Below, piece after piece: positions 19,007 to 28,453 of a stretch of 42,101 bases of DNA (the first letter of the stretch is position 1; the number at the start of each line of letters is the position of its first letter). The translations under genes and the position numbers were made by a program. The notes beneath the pieces are model-generated. The model saw only the letters and a program-made list of their open reading frames with translations. It was not told the origin of the DNA and did no database searches. This stretch comes from Bacteroidota bacterium (GTDB lineage Bacteria; Bacteroidota; Bacteroidia; NS11-12g; UBA955): NCBI GenBank assembly GCA_947496065.1, contig CANMBF010000023.1:1-42101 (forward strand). Direction: 5' to 3'.

Positions 19007-20335
19007 TTAAGAATGCGGCAAATTCATCACCCTATCTACAAAGACTCTGTTGGAGGAAAAATGTTGTACACGTTCGTTACCTGGGTCACCAATCCAAAAT
19101 GAACTATCAGATTGAAAGGCAATGAAAGAACCTCTAATTTCTGTATACAAATCACTAAAATAAAATTTATCATCGTAAACAGTTGCATCAGTTTCATAGC
19201 CACCTTTTCTTCCAAGCACCCAAAGTGAATCACCATTGCTATTTTTATAGGCTTTTACTTGTTGGCTATAGCCACCATCGGCCACTAACAATTGGAAATT
19301 ATTAGGTGAAACCGCAATTCCTAGGGGATCTACCAAATTTGCAATTGATGCAATCGCAGAGGAAATAGTGCCATTTCCATTGATGGTATATTTTTGAACA
19401 GTTTTAGTACCTGTAATCATCCATAAATTATCATTGGCATCGATGCACAATTCTCTTGGCGCTGTTGCAGAAATGGTTTGAACCAATGCGCCTGTTGTTT
19501 TATTGAGAACATGAAGTTCGTTTAATTTAGCATGTGCAATTAAAAGATAATTGCCAGATTTTTGAACAGCAATGCCGCTAGGGTGGCCGTTTAAATTACT
19601 AGTGATTACATCAATGGCACTTTTGTATGTGCGTCCCCAAGCTGTACCTACTGAACTACCGCTGGTAAAAGCAGCTTCATTATCATTAGAAACTTTTGTT
19701 GCATAGACAAACGAAGTCGTCGCATTCACGGGATCGAGACCCGCCCAATACACCAATTTACCATCGGTGGCTACATGGTTGGCCTCATGACCAGTTCCAT
19801 AATCTTGCATAATACTGGTTTTACTTTGTGGATGTTTAAAATCTAATTTATGTGCGCTTGTAGACCCTTCACTATAACCCACTCCGAAGTAAGCTGTGTC
19901 ATTGTTAACCGCCATCGTACACATTCTTTTAAAAGTATGGATCTTTGAGACGCCAATGAGAGAATCGGAGGTATTTCCTAATACATTTTGCCATTCATAT
20001 TGCACATTATTCGATACTAGTTTTACAACATAACCTGTATCAGATATCAAACGACCTGCATCATCTCTCCTGTCCCAAGCGCCTTTGTTTGTTCCTGCTG
20101 GATAGTTGACATTATTCCATAAAGTTCTTACCAAGGTGCCATTCTTTTTATAAACACCTGCACTCGTTTTACTTGCGCTGCTTAAAGAAAATGTAAAAGT
20201 TACAGGGGCATTTTGAGCACTTAGTATAGAAATGGAAAATAGTAAAAATAAAAAAATCGAAAGTCCCGTTTTGAGATCAACGGATTTTTTTGTAAGCCAT
20301 CGCTTACTAAATACTTGTAGTTTTTTAGTTTTCAT
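19007..20335 (-). CDS. FlgD-like/NHL-propeller secreted protein: N-terminal part of the split gene
   Basis: The 442-codon N-terminal portion of the gene that continues at 13817-18973. It has a long N-region followed by a hydrophobic signal segment (GLSIFLFLLFSISILSAQ, about residues 24-41). A FlgD Ig-like domain comes next (TLVRTLWNNVNYPAGTNKG, WDRRDDAGR, about 50-110). A beta-propeller-like region of NHL type then runs to the end, with repeated HPSGIAV, LCIDANDNLWM, LGIAVSPNNFQLLVADGG and IGDPGNERVQHF motifs. Translation stops at TAA 19007-19009 immediately after MNLPHS. A product ending here would be secreted to the periplasm but lack the T9SS sorting tail, and so would probably not reach the surface. 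I saw no exact -7 box upstream. Confidence 0.82.
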   Translation of the reverse strand: MKTKKLQVFSKRWLTKKSVDLKTGLSIFLFLLFSISILSAQNAPVTFTFSLSSASKTSAGVYKKNGTLVRTLWNNVNYPAGTNKGAWDRRDDAGRLISDTGYVVKLVSNNVQYEWQNVLGNTSDSLIGVSKIHTFKRMCTMAVNNDTAYFGVGYSEGSTSAHKLDFKHPQSKTSIMQDYGTGHEANHVATDGKLVYWAGLDPVNATTSFVYATKVSNDNEAAFTSGSSVGTAWGRTYKSAIDVITSNLNGHPSGIAVQKSGNYLLIAHAKLNELHVLNKTTGALVQTISATAPRELCIDANDNLWMITGTKTVQKYTINGNGTISSAIASIANLVDPLGIAVSPNNFQLLVADGGYSQQVKAYKNSNGDSLWVLGRKGGYETDATVYDDKFYFSDLYTEIRGSFIAFQSDSSFWIGDPGNERVQHFSSNRVFVDRVMNLPHS

Positions 20336-21092
20336 AGTGTGTCCTAGTTTTAGTTGTGTTTTAGTTTTGGAAAAAAGAACTGTAAATGCTTCATTTATAT
20401 AGGTTTTATTACCTGTTAAGTAATTTTACTTATAGAAATCTACATTGATTGCTTCAAGTTTGTAAAACGTTTTTAAAATACAAAGGCTTATCTAAATAAA
20501 TCTATATCTCATTGAATTACAGGCCATAAAAATTAATAAAAAGAAAGAAAAGCGAGAAATTTCCTGCCAAAGCCATGCATTTTATTTTCATTTGGAATTT
20601 TAGACATCTAAATATTGATTTAATTTTAGCCTTTTTTCTAAAAAGTATAATATTGTTAAAACGGCTCCATTGGCTACGAGTCATTTGAAATTTATACTTA
20701 ACATTAAATTATATTTAAATTGCTGATTACAAGATATATAGCTTTTTATTTGACTTAATTTAGACAAGGTTAAAGAGTCGCGTGAATCACTCTTGAATCA
20801 CAGTTATAGAAGTATAAAAATGGAAAGAAAAGGTATAAATACCTAGGACCATTAATTTACCTTTAAACAAACAATTTGTTGCATAAAGAAGGTTCAAAAA
20901 CAAACCGAGTCGTCGGTTTTATTTTTTTGATTTATAAACTTTTTGATTTTCAAACTGTGTAATGAAAACACAATTGAAACTTCGAGCCAATTAAACAAGT
21001 TTCATTCTTCTTTAAATAGCGCTTACAGAAAAAAAAATGGATCGCAGCGACAAACCATTAAACAAGCATTATTTTATCGCAGCAAATTCACT
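20336..21092. other. Long AT-rich intergenic region
   Basis: About 750 bases between the start of the split NHL/PA14 gene and the end of cutC. No supportable gene is seen; the one short open frame (20943-21173) has no recognizable features and overlaps cutC. A hairpin at 20902-20919 is listed separately. Confidence 0.5.
20902..20919. terminator. Possible terminator downstream of cutC
   Basis: AAACCGA at 20902-20908 pairs with TCGGTTT at 20913-20919 around GTCG. T-rich sequence flanks it in both directions (TTTTATTTTTTT on plus, TTTGTTTTTG on minus). It lies about 175 bases beyond the cutC stop and may end that transcript. Confidence 0.45.
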
Positions 21093-21806
21093 TCACTGCT
21101 TACTTTCTGCAGCTGCCACCAAAGCCCTCACCTCCTCCACCCCACTCACCTGAACCATTTCTTGAAAAACTAAATTACCCATACCAACATTACTCGGTAA
21201 ATTAATTTTACAAGTTGCATGCAATTCAGTGCAACTGGTTACTTCTATAATTTCTTTTGCATTCGCAGCTGTTACACCCGCTCCTGGCAAAATATTTATT
21301 ACATGACCTAAGGCAGTTTGCATCTGCTTTAAGACAGGCAAGCCTTGCATTACATTTAGTGCACCACCGCTGCTTAAGATACGCTCGAATCCCAAATCGG
21401 CAATGGTATAGGCCGCTTGCATTATATCTGCACTGCGGTCGATGGCACGATGAAAAGTGGCCGGACCACCCCAAGCGTCTAATAACATTTTATTAATGGC
21501 TTTATCCACCGCACCTTTTTCATTTAAACAACCAAACACAATGCCCGCTACATCGATCTTTTTGCATATTTCAATATCATACAACATGGCCTCTATTTCA
21601 TATGTGCTATAATGAAAGTTGCCGCCGCGGGGCCTAATCATGACATACGCTGGCAACTCTAATTGCTTTACCAAATGCATCACACCTGCCGATGGGGTAC
21701 AACCGCCCTCTGCCAAATTCTCGAACAACTCAATGCGATGCGCACCACCCTTTACTGCATTTAATGCCGATTGGTAACCATTACAGGCAATCTCTATTTT
21801 AATCAT
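21093..21806 (-). CDS. cutC: CutC family protein
   Basis: A 237-residue TIM-barrel protein of the CutC family, historically linked to copper homeostasis, though its enzymatic role is not settled. Family motifs are clear: IEIACNGYQSA at the N-terminus, GAHRIELFENLAEGGCTPS (about residues 21-39), YVMIRPRGGNFHYS, GIVFGCLNEKGAVD, ATFHRAIDR and ILSSGGA. Length is normal. Its ATG overlaps by ATGA with the ancestral stop of the upstream asparaginase-like gene, a hallmark of translational coupling, so the two formed an operon. With the upstream frame now ending 131 bases earlier, coupling may be impaired. Confidence 0.93.
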   Translation of the reverse strand: MIKIEIACNGYQSALNAVKGGAHRIELFENLAEGGCTPSAGVMHLVKQLELPAYVMIRPRGGNFHYSTYEIEAMLYDIEICKKIDVAGIVFGCLNEKGAVDKAINKMLLDAWGGPATFHRAIDRSADIMQAAYTIADLGFERILSSGGALNVMQGLPVLKQMQTALGHVINILPGAGVTAANAKEIIEVTSCTELHATCKINLPSNVGMGNLVFQEMVQVSGVEEVRALVAAAESKQ

Positions 21807-21937
21807 AAAATGAATTTCGTTTTGACTTGTTGGGTATTAGTTCCCACTTGTGTGACGCCAAAATCAAATCCATCGTGTAAGGCATAAGCGCCATATTCTC
21901 CTTTTTTATTAATGGCAATAAATCCCACTTGAATATT
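21803..21937 (-). pseudogene. Detached C-terminal 44 codons of the asparaginase-like gene
   Basis: Directly after the TAA at 21938-21940 the same frame runs for 44 more codons (NIQVGFIAINKKGEYGAYAL, then HDGFDFGV) to a TGA at 21803-21805. This is recognizably the normal C-terminal end of glycosylasparaginase-type enzymes. The TGA overlaps the cutC ATG as ATGA. Confidence 0.85.
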
Positions 21938-22822
21938 TTATCTATCGCGTGGTGTTTTGGCTTTACTGCGCTCCACCGCTTTTTTACAAGCTTGTTCGGG
22001 CGAGTGGCCTTGGCGCATCAATTCAACCACTAAAAAGCTCCCACAAATGCGGATCACCTCTTCGCCATGACCAGTTGCAGTAGCGGCACCCACCTCATTA
22101 TCGACATACAAACCCGCACCTATAATGGGCGAGTCGCCTAACCTACCGCGCATTTTAAAACCCATACCACTGGTCGTACAAGCACCACTCAAATTACCTT
22201 CCGCATCCATGGCGATCATGCCGATGGTATCGTGATTAAATTCTCCCGACTCCATGGGATCGGGCATGTGTGGACCGCCTTGTTTTTCAATATTCATGAT
22301 GGGTTGGTACTCGCTTTTTTTCAACCATTCGTCATATGATTTTTGCGCATGGTCGCTCAAAACTTCTTTTTCTAAAGCTGCACCTTGCGATACCGCAAAT
22401 TCTTGCGCACCCAAACCCACCAACATCACATGGGGCGTTTTTTCCATCACCAATCGCGCAGTGTGGATCGGACTTTTAATACGTTCTAATGCAGCTACCG
22501 CGCCAATTTCATAGCGGTGGTTCATAATGCTGGCATCGAGGGTCACATGCCCTTCGCGGTCGGGATTAGCGCCCAAACCTACACAGCAATTGCCCCAATC
22601 ATTTTCGCTTACTTGCACACCTGCTTCAACCGCATCGAGTGCAGTGCCTTTGGCTTCTAATATTTTCCAGGCAGCCAGATTGGCCGTAACCGATTGGTTG
22701 TACCAAGTACTTAAAACCAATGGCCCTTTCACTTTTTTATTAGTTGCTGAAAAGGCTTTATTACCAATACCTGCAGCAATGGTTCCTAAGCCCAATAATT
22801 TAATTAATTCTCTGCGTTGCAT
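21938..22822 (-). CDS. Glycosylasparaginase / isoaspartyl peptidase-like enzyme, ended early by an in-frame TAA
   Basis: A 294-codon frame of the N-terminal-nucleophile hydrolase family that cleaves N4-(beta-N-acetylglucosaminyl)-L-asparagine or related amides. MQRRELIKLLGLG at the N-terminus resembles a twin-arginine signal, suggesting export. The autoprocessing site is visible as NHDTIG, with T199 the expected nucleophile freed by D198-T199 cleavage. GRLGDSP (R227, D230) and TGHGEE (250-255) are further active-site motifs. The frame stops after KTPRDR at TAA 21938-21940, yet the family's last strands are encoded in the next 44 codons. Loss of these probably destabilizes the fold. A change such as AAA to TAA would explain it, because KNIQ would read naturally. 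It precedes cutC in an apparent operon. Confidence 0.85.
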   Translation of the reverse strand: MQRRELIKLLGLGTIAAGIGNKAFSATNKKVKGPLVLSTWYNQSVTANLAAWKILEAKGTALDAVEAGVQVSENDWGNCCVGLGANPDREGHVTLDASIMNHRYEIGAVAALERIKSPIHTARLVMEKTPHVMLVGLGAQEFAVSQGAALEKEVLSDHAQKSYDEWLKKSEYQPIMNIEKQGGPHMPDPMESGEFNHDTIGMIAMDAEGNLSGACTTSGMGFKMRGRLGDSPIIGAGLYVDNEVGAATATGHGEEVIRICGSFLVVELMRQGHSPEQACKKAVERSKAKTPRDR

Positions 22823-23379
22823 AATGAGTTGAGATTCTTTTCACAATTATACGTTTTTTCAGGGAATAGTGATTAGGATTTAGGGAATAGGAATTAGGGA
22901 ATAGTAAATAGTGAATAGGGATTAGTAAATAGTTATGGGTTATTGAGTTAATAGGGAGCGTGGGTTGTGCCCTTAATAACTATTGTTAATCATTCCATAC
23001 TTATTTATCATCACTTTAAAATTAGTTTAAAGCGGCCATTATTTTTCCATTGCCGTTTTTTGGCGAAAAGCAATCGAAAGTTTAAAAATTTATTTTTTTT
23101 CACCCAATTATTTGAGAAGCACCGGCAATTATTAGTATTAAATAAAAGGATTTAGAGCCAATCTCAGAGATGTAACTGATGTCAAGTTCTTTCTCTTTAG
23201 ACTTGAAAAAGTATTCGCCTAACTTGATCCTTGTAACCAAAAAATAAAACTGATCCAAAATCCCTCAAGGCACATCGATTTCATACCAATTATTCCATTC
23301 AAAATAGAACACCCGGATTGCAAGAGAATCTAAAAATGGTTGTTGAGAAATGGAATCATTTACAACAATAGATTCAATC
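22823..23379. other. Intergenic region with short repeats
   Basis: About 550 bases between the asparaginase start and the cyclase stop. It holds the GGGAATAG-type repeat at 22861-22935. A weak -7-like TATAATTG lies on the minus strand near 22850. No supportable gene is seen. An open minus-strand frame runs past the cyclase stop to 23265 but has no start of its own and no recognizable domain. Confidence 0.5.
22861..22935. repeat. Degenerate tandem GGGAATAG/TGAATAG repeats
   Basis: About 75 bases built from 7-10 base variants of GGGAATAG: AGGGAATAG, TGATTAG, TAGGGAATAG, GAATTAGGG, AATAG, TAAATAG, TGAATAG, GGATTAG, TAAATAG. The array is non-coding and directly upstream of the asparaginase-cutC operon. 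Confidence 0.65.
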
Positions 23380-24396
23380 TTAATCTTTGATAAGGAACAA
23401 CGAGGTTTCTCCTTTGCCTTTAAGAAGCACTTCTCCAATTGATTCAAATTCAAATTCGTTAGAACATTGTGCCAATGTTTCTTGCGTGATAGCAACGCGC
23501 ATAGGTCTGCCATTGCTTTCAACACGTGCGGCTATATTTACACTATCGCCCATAATATCGTACACAAAGCGCGTTTTACCTACAATTCCACCTATAACGC
23601 TACCTGAATGAATGCCAATTCTGCAGATCCAATCAGGTCCATGCTGTAGATTTCGTTTCTTTAAAAACTCAATAAAACCTAAACCAACGCGTGAAAGTCT
23701 TGCGGCATGGTCGGCATGTTTACCATTTAAACCACATACGGCCATATAGGCATCTCCAATGGTTTTTATTCGCGTTGCATCATTTTTGGAACAGATTTCA
23801 TCGAATTCGCTGAATATAGAAGAGAGTTCTTCGATAAGTTCAACCGGCGACATGGTTGTTGTAATGCTCGTAAATCCTACAAAATCGGAAAAAAGAATAC
23901 TAACATTTTCGTGGATTTCTGGTGTATGTGAGCCCTTACTTATAAGATCGGAAATCACATTTTCTGGAAGCAACACCCGCAACAAGGCTTCCGACTTTAC
24001 GCGCTCTGCCTGTAATTCAAGATGCGTTTTGATGCGCGCTAATACAATATCGGGATTAAATGGCTTCGTAATGAAATCGGCTCCTCCCGAACGAAATCCT
24101 TTTGTTTCATCCATCACTTCGTTAAGTGCTGTAATGAAAATAACCGGAATTTTTTGAGTTACAGGATTTGCTTTAATCGCTTTGCAAACTTCAAAACCAT
24201 CCATGCCGGGCATTATTACATCAAGTAATATTAGGTTGGGTAGTGCATCTTGATTAAGAATCTCCAAGGCCTTTTCGCCACTCTTGGCAATTTTAATTCG
24301 GTAAAAGTCTTTCAGTAAAGCAGATAAAACCTGTAGATTTTCAACCGAATCGTCTACAACAAGAATAACGGGCAACTGTTCCGATTTATATAACAT
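23380..24396 (-). CDS. Response regulator with class III adenylyl cyclase output domain
   Basis: A 338-residue REC-cyclase protein. The receiver domain (about 9-125) has acidic pair D15/D16, phospho-acceptor D59 in [11 protein letters not shown]89 and K111. A short linker leads to a class III nucleotide cyclase domain (about 160-338). Both metal aspartates are present (D171 in [10 protein letters not shown]215 in IGDAYMAV). The substrate-selecting pair is K211 and D280, the adenylyl rather than guanylyl cyclase combination. Transition-state residues N287 and R291 are also present, so it should make cAMP. The frame is open to 24438, but I chose ATG 24396, which overlaps the 3' end of the histidine kinase gene by 11 bases, indicating translational coupling. 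The kinase is its likely phosphodonor. Confidence 0.9.
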   Translation of the reverse strand: MLYKSEQLPVILVVDDSVENLQVLSALLKDFYRIKIAKSGEKALEILNQDALPNLILLDVIMPGMDGFEVCKAIKANPVTQKIPVIFITALNEVMDETKGFRSGGADFITKPFNPDIVLARIKTHLELQAERVKSEALLRVLLPENVISDLISKGSHTPEIHENVSILFSDFVGFTSITTTMSPVELIEELSSIFSEFDEICSKNDATRIKTIGDAYMAVCGLNGKHADHAARLSRVGLGFIEFLKKRNLQHGPDWICRIGIHSGSVIGGIVGKTRFVYDIMGDSVNIAARVESNGRPMRVAITQETLAQCSNEFEFESIGEVLLKGKGETSLFLIKD

Positions 24397-26941
24397 AATT
24401 TGTTTTATTAAGAATAGATAGCGCTTCGTCAAACTCAAATTGATCCAACTGTGAACTCAGCGCTTGAAGTTCAATTTTAATTTCTTCGGAGATTTGGTAT
24501 TTCTGTATCAGACTTTCGCAATATTCAACCGCTCGAGAGTCATTGTTTTCGATGAGTTTTCTTAGCTCTTCAAATTTAGACTTAAGTTCTTGGCTAGAAA
24601 TTTCAATTAAAGCACTGCTGTCAATCTCTGCAACTTTTACAACAGCAACGATGCGTTCAGTTAAAGCTTCCATTTCTTTTGCCGCTTGCTCGCAAATGCT
24701 AATTTTCTCGGATGGAATGGTAATGAGTCCTTCGGAAGTTAACTGCTTAAAATAATGAGACAAAACAATCAATTTCTCATAAAGTTTATTGGCTCCTATA
24801 TTCCCACAAACGCCAGCAGCAGTATGAAAATATGCAGCAAGTTCATGTGAGTTATTACTTGTTAAAAAAGGAGAAATGTTGCTATTAGCATGCTTAAAAT
24901 GTGAAGCAAACGAACGCAATAATTTTTCGTATTGAGCAATTTTATTGCCTGTTCTGTATAATCCTTCGGCAACTTCAATGCCTTCAATTTTAAAAGGAAC
25001 ATCAAAATTGTCGATACTTCTTTTTGCTATTGCATTACCCTTCACTTCTATTCCTTTGGTGTAAAAACTCAGAGCAGTGTATAACAAATGTGGGTCAATG
25101 GGCTTGGTAATGTGGTCGTTCATACCAGCCTGTAAGCTTTTTTCACGTTCCCCTTTCATGGCATGTGCAGTCATTGCTAGAATTGGTAATTTATCGAAAC
25201 GACTATCTTTTCGGATTTCGCGTGTTGCCGTTAGTCCATCCATTTCAGGCATTTGTATGTCCATCAAAACAACATCATACTCATTTTCTTTTATTTTATC
25301 AACGGCCTCTAATCCATTACGTGCAAAATCAGTTACCACGCCAACATCTATGAGTAAATCAATGGAAATTTCGAGGTTAATATCATTGTCTTCAACCACT
25401 AAAACCCGAACCCCTTCGAGATGTTCACGAAATTGATCTACGTGAATAATTTCTGAATGATTCATCACTGGTTGTGCCGTTTCAGAATTTAAAACTTGGC
25501 TCAACGTGTCATACAAGGCCGATGGATTAATTGGCTTCAACATGAACGCATCAATCAGATTTTTACCTGCTGCATCCCGAATAATATCCACACCAAAAGC
25601 GGTCACCATCACCACAGAAGGTACATCTTGCCCGTATTCATTTTTAATATTTTCCACGAGTTGAAGCCCATCCATTCCGGGCATTCTCCAATCTACCACC
25701 ATTAAGGAGATGGGTTCTGATTTTTTCTTATGCTCTGCATAAATAGCCATCGCCTCAAGTCCATCGTTAGCAACAAGTACTTCAAATCCAAGACTCTGTA
25801 ACATCTCTTCAAGAACCATTCGCGCACTCTCCGAATCATCAACAAGTAATGCTTTTTGACCTTTCGCTTTATCGAGTGAGCTTTTGGTTTTTTCGGGCTG
25901 TGATTCTCTCAAGAATTTAGCTGTAAAGGCAAACTCGCTTCCAGTGCCTAGTTCACTAGATACTTGAAGTTGCCCTTCCATCATTTCAACAATGCGTTTG
26001 CAGATGGTTAATCCTAATCCCGTTCCTCCAAATTTTCGCGTAGTTGACAAGTCTGCTTGTTGGAATGGAGAGAATATTTTATCAACCTGCTCTTTTGTCA
26101 TGCCGATCCCCGAATCTTTAACTGCAAAACGAATGACCACCGAATCTTCGTTGTTTGAATTTAACAGGGCATTTAATTTTATTTCACCTCGTTCAGTAAA
26201 TTTAGATGCGTTATCGAGTAAATTCAAAAGAACTTGCCTCAAACGAATAGAGTCTCCACTTAACAATTCCGGAATATTAGGGTCAATGTAGGTTACAAGC
26301 TCAACTTCATTCTTACTTCGCAATTTCACATTTACGGCATCGGCAACATCCGAAATAATATTTTCAAGCCGGAGCGTAGTGTTTTCTAAAGACAGTTTCC
26401 CTGCCTCTATTTTAGAAAAATCGAGAATGTCATCAATAATGCGTAAAAGCGCTTTTGCAGAAATATCTATTTTGCTATGATAACCCAGTTGCTTTTCAGA
26501 CAATTCCGTTTTTTTCATCAGATAATTCATTCCGATGATTGCATTCATAGGTGTTCGGATCTCGTGGGACATATTCGCCAAGAACTCGCTTTTTGCATGA
26601 TTGGAACTATCTGCAATTTCTCGAAGCGATACCATTTGATCATATCGGATGTTGAGTTCTTTGTTTTTCAACTGAACTTTGTCCATCTGTTTTCCGCCAA
26701 ACGAGGCAAATAAACCAAGAAAAAAGGGAGCCGTATCAATAATCCAAATGAGTTGAGATTCAATTTGGGTTTGGATTAAACAATCTAAAGCGATTGATTG
26801 AAATAGAACAGCACTCTCGAGCATGGTTCCAAAAATTGGAAATACAAATCCAAACAAAGCCCCATACAAAGCATAAAGCGCTTGTTCAGTTTTTAATATT
26901 TTTCTAATCCAAGATGGCGCTGTCAAGGGTTTTTCTTTCAT
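24386..26941 (-). CDS. Membrane hybrid histidine kinase (HisKA-HATPase-REC-REC-HPt)
   Basis: An 851-residue phosphorelay kinase. Two hydrophobic stretches (about 21-45 and 64-83) suggest a membrane anchor with almost no extracytoplasmic loop, so the signal may be sensed in or near the membrane. HisKA has the H-box [11 protein letters not shown] (H126). The ATPase domain has N244, the DSGIG box (276-280) and GTGLGL (306-311). REC1 (about 362-485) has D417, T447 and K469. REC2 (about 511-628) has D561, T591 and K613. The C-terminal part contains a probable HPt domain: H706 in [13 protein letters not shown], where the usual HTLKG reads HTAAG. The HPt would suit transfer to the REC-cyclase encoded next in the operon. 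ATG 26941 gives a positively charged N-terminus before the first membrane segment. Confidence 0.92.
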   Translation of the reverse strand: MKEKPLTAPSWIRKILKTEQALYALYGALFGFVFPIFGTMLESAVLFQSIALDCLIQTQIESQLIWIIDTAPFFLGLFASFGGKQMDKVQLKNKELNIRYDQMVSLREIADSSNHAKSEFLANMSHEIRTPMNAIIGMNYLMKKTELSEKQLGYHSKIDISAKALLRIIDDILDFSKIEAGKLSLENTTLRLENIISDVADAVNVKLRSKNEVELVTYIDPNIPELLSGDSIRLRQVLLNLLDNASKFTERGEIKLNALLNSNNEDSVVIRFAVKDSGIGMTKEQVDKIFSPFQQADLSTTRKFGGTGLGLTICKRIVEMMEGQLQVSSELGTGSEFAFTAKFLRESQPEKTKSSLDKAKGQKALLVDDSESARMVLEEMLQSLGFEVLVANDGLEAMAIYAEHKKKSEPISLMVVDWRMPGMDGLQLVENIKNEYGQDVPSVVMVTAFGVDIIRDAAGKNLIDAFMLKPINPSALYDTLSQVLNSETAQPVMNHSEIIHVDQFREHLEGVRVLVVEDNDINLEISIDLLIDVGVVTDFARNGLEAVDKIKENEYDVVLMDIQMPEMDGLTATREIRKDSRFDKLPILAMTAHAMKGEREKSLQAGMNDHITKPIDPHLLYTALSFYTKGIEVKGNAIAKRSIDNFDVPFKIEGIEVAEGLYRTGNKIAQYEKLLRSFASHFKHANSNISPFLTSNNSHELAAYFHTAAGVCGNIGANKLYEKLIVLSHYFKQLTSEGLITIPSEKISICEQAAKEMEALTERIVAVVKVAEIDSSALIEISSQELKSKFEELRKLIENNDSRAVEYCESLIQKYQISEEIKIELQALSSQLDQFEFDEALSILNKTNYVI

Positions 26942-27253
26942 TTTGATAGAAGTATTTTATTTTTATTTTACTTGAGTAAAAATCTTCTGCGAACTTAATA
27001 AATAACATTCGCAATTCTTTAAGCCTTTTAAAATTAAAAATAACAATCAAATTCAGTGGAATACGCCTTTTTCATTTATCCATTTATCTTATGTTAGTTG
27101 CTTAAAATAGTGCTCAATTTTATACGTTAAAAAACAATTAAACCCATTGATTCAAATACTATTTCATTTCCAACTAACTTTACAGAAGTTGCCTTAATGG
27201 CATTTAAATATGCTTACTAGCTAGCAAAAAATTTCAATACGCAAATCATATTA
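26942..27253. other. AT-rich intergenic region
   Basis: About 310 bases upstream of the kinase gene (minus) and the HIT fragment (plus). No gene and no exact Bacteroidota -7 box were found on either strand. Confidence 0.4.
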
Positions 27254-27472
27254 TTGCACTTGCAGTCGTGCTGGGATATGGTCAATAAGTTGAAAGCGAT
27301 ATTAGATGAAAAGTTCAAGCCATCAGGTTATAATATTGGCATCAACATTAACGAATCTGCTGGCCAAACCGTTCCGCATGTTCACATCCATTTAATCCCA
27401 AGATACAACTGGGATGTAAAAGAACCTAGAGGCGGTGTAAGAGGTGTGATTCCAGATAAAAGAGTTTACTAA
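27254..27472 (+). pseudogene. 5'-truncated HIT family (histidine triad) hydrolase gene
   Basis: Only the C-terminal half of a HIT nucleotide hydrolase/transferase is present. From CWDMVNKLKAILDEKF it continues GYNIGININESAGQTVPHV, includes the catalytic triad region HVHIHLIPRY, and ends PRGGVRGVIPDKRVY, a normal family C-terminus. The N-terminal half (CIFC, the nucleotide-binding strand and the GH-x-L-x-IPKRH region) is absent. In the same frame a TAG lies at 27218-27220, and other frames upstream do not encode it either. No ATG fits; the frame opens at TTG 27254. I read this as a deletion remnant and not a functional short gene. Confidence 0.85.
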
Positions 27473-27633
27473 GAATTCAAGATGAATGATTGGTTTTAAC
27501 ATTCAATCCCAAAAATGATGTTCAAGCACTTTAATTGGGCCTTCACTGGTTTAAAGTATGTGTTCGTTGAATAAAAATAAAATATCTGCTTATATCAGTA
27601 TTTATGATTAATATCGATAAATTATTTATAAAA

Positions 27634-28254
27634 ATGAAATCAATTAAACATCTTTCGATTATTGTGTTTGCAGTCGTTCTATTGTCATCTTGTGCTAAAA
27701 TATTCTATAGTCCTGATGCCTATACCCTAGCCCACAACCAAAAAATAATTGCAATTATTCCGCCAACAGTTTCAATTGCTGCGAATAAAAAAATTAATGC
27801 AGAGTCAATGAAAGAACAGCAAAGGACAGAGTCAATAAATTTTCAAAACGAAATGTATTCTTGGATGCTCAAAAGAAAAATGCAAGGAAAAATTTCACAA
27901 GAGATACAAGATATAGAAACTACAAATGCAAAATTAAAAAAGGCAGGCTATCCAGAAAATCCTTTAACATCCGCTGAGTTATGCGATATACTTGGAGTAG
28001 ACGGTATATTAACGTCCAATTACGGCTTAACTAAACCAATGTCTGACGGAGCAGCAGTTGCAGTTGCTACACTGGTGGGTGCTTGGGGAGCAACAAACGA
28101 AGTACATGTTTCATTAAGTATTAGTGATTGTAAAAACAAAAAAATAATTTGGAATTATGACCATAAGTTTTCTGGAAGTGTTGGCAGCAGTTCTTCAAGA
28201 CTCGTAGATGGATTAATGAGAAACGCTAGTAAAAAAATGCCCTACATGAATTAA
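27634..28254 (+). CDS. Putative lipoprotein, unknown function
   Basis: A 206-residue protein starting MKSIKHLSIIVFAVVLLSSC, a typical lipoprotein signal with LSSC lipobox. The mature part has IIAIIPPTVSI near the start, a charged helical stretch with repeated Q/E/K, then ELCDILGVDGILTSNYGL and a closing KIIWNYDHKFSGSVGSSSSR. The 'LGVDGIL' strand followed by 'KIIW' resembles the fold of periplasmic lipoproteins that report a value per component (CsgG/TolB-N-like), but I do not recognize the family with confidence. The frame opens at 27604; I chose the ATG at 27634 because the signal peptide starts there. It stands alone on the plus strand with no operon partner. Confidence 0.7.
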   Translation: MKSIKHLSIIVFAVVLLSSCAKIFYSPDAYTLAHNQKIIAIIPPTVSIAANKKINAESMKEQQRTESINFQNEMYSWMLKRKMQGKISQEIQDIETTNAKLKKAGYPENPLTSAELCDILGVDGILTSNYGLTKPMSDGAAVAVATLVGAWGATNEVHVSLSISDCKNKKIIWNYDHKFSGSVGSSSSRLVDGLMRNASKKMPYMN

Positions 28255-28453
28255 AAAATTGACTTAAGAACATTACTAAAAGCTAATAATATGTTTTTGC
28301 TTCGTTGATTTTCAATTCGCATTTCAAATCAAGTTTTACATTAAAAACTCATCCATTCTGGCGTTTTAAAACCGTTATGGGAAATATCTGTAAATTGCGC
28401 CCCTATTGATTAAAACTAAGCCATATAGTCTTTTCGGTAGTCCATCAACAAAA

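Noticed and set aside
13817-20335. Alternative genetic code in which TAA is read as an amino acid
   Set aside because: TAA ends several intact genes here at the expected family length (aspartate kinase, DUF3820, the REC-cyclase, the antitoxin), so TAA remains a stop; the two internal ones are local events.
20943-21173. 76-codon plus-strand open frame between the split gene and cutC
   Set aside because: Composition looks random, there is no promoter or domain, and it overlaps the 3' end of cutC.
23265-23525. Minus-strand frame running past the cyclase stop (ends NNWYEIDVP)
   Set aside because: Most of it overlaps the cyclase in another frame. The cyclase already ends with a normal C-terminus (KGKGET then SLFLIKD), so a frameshifted extension is not needed; the tail is not recognizable.
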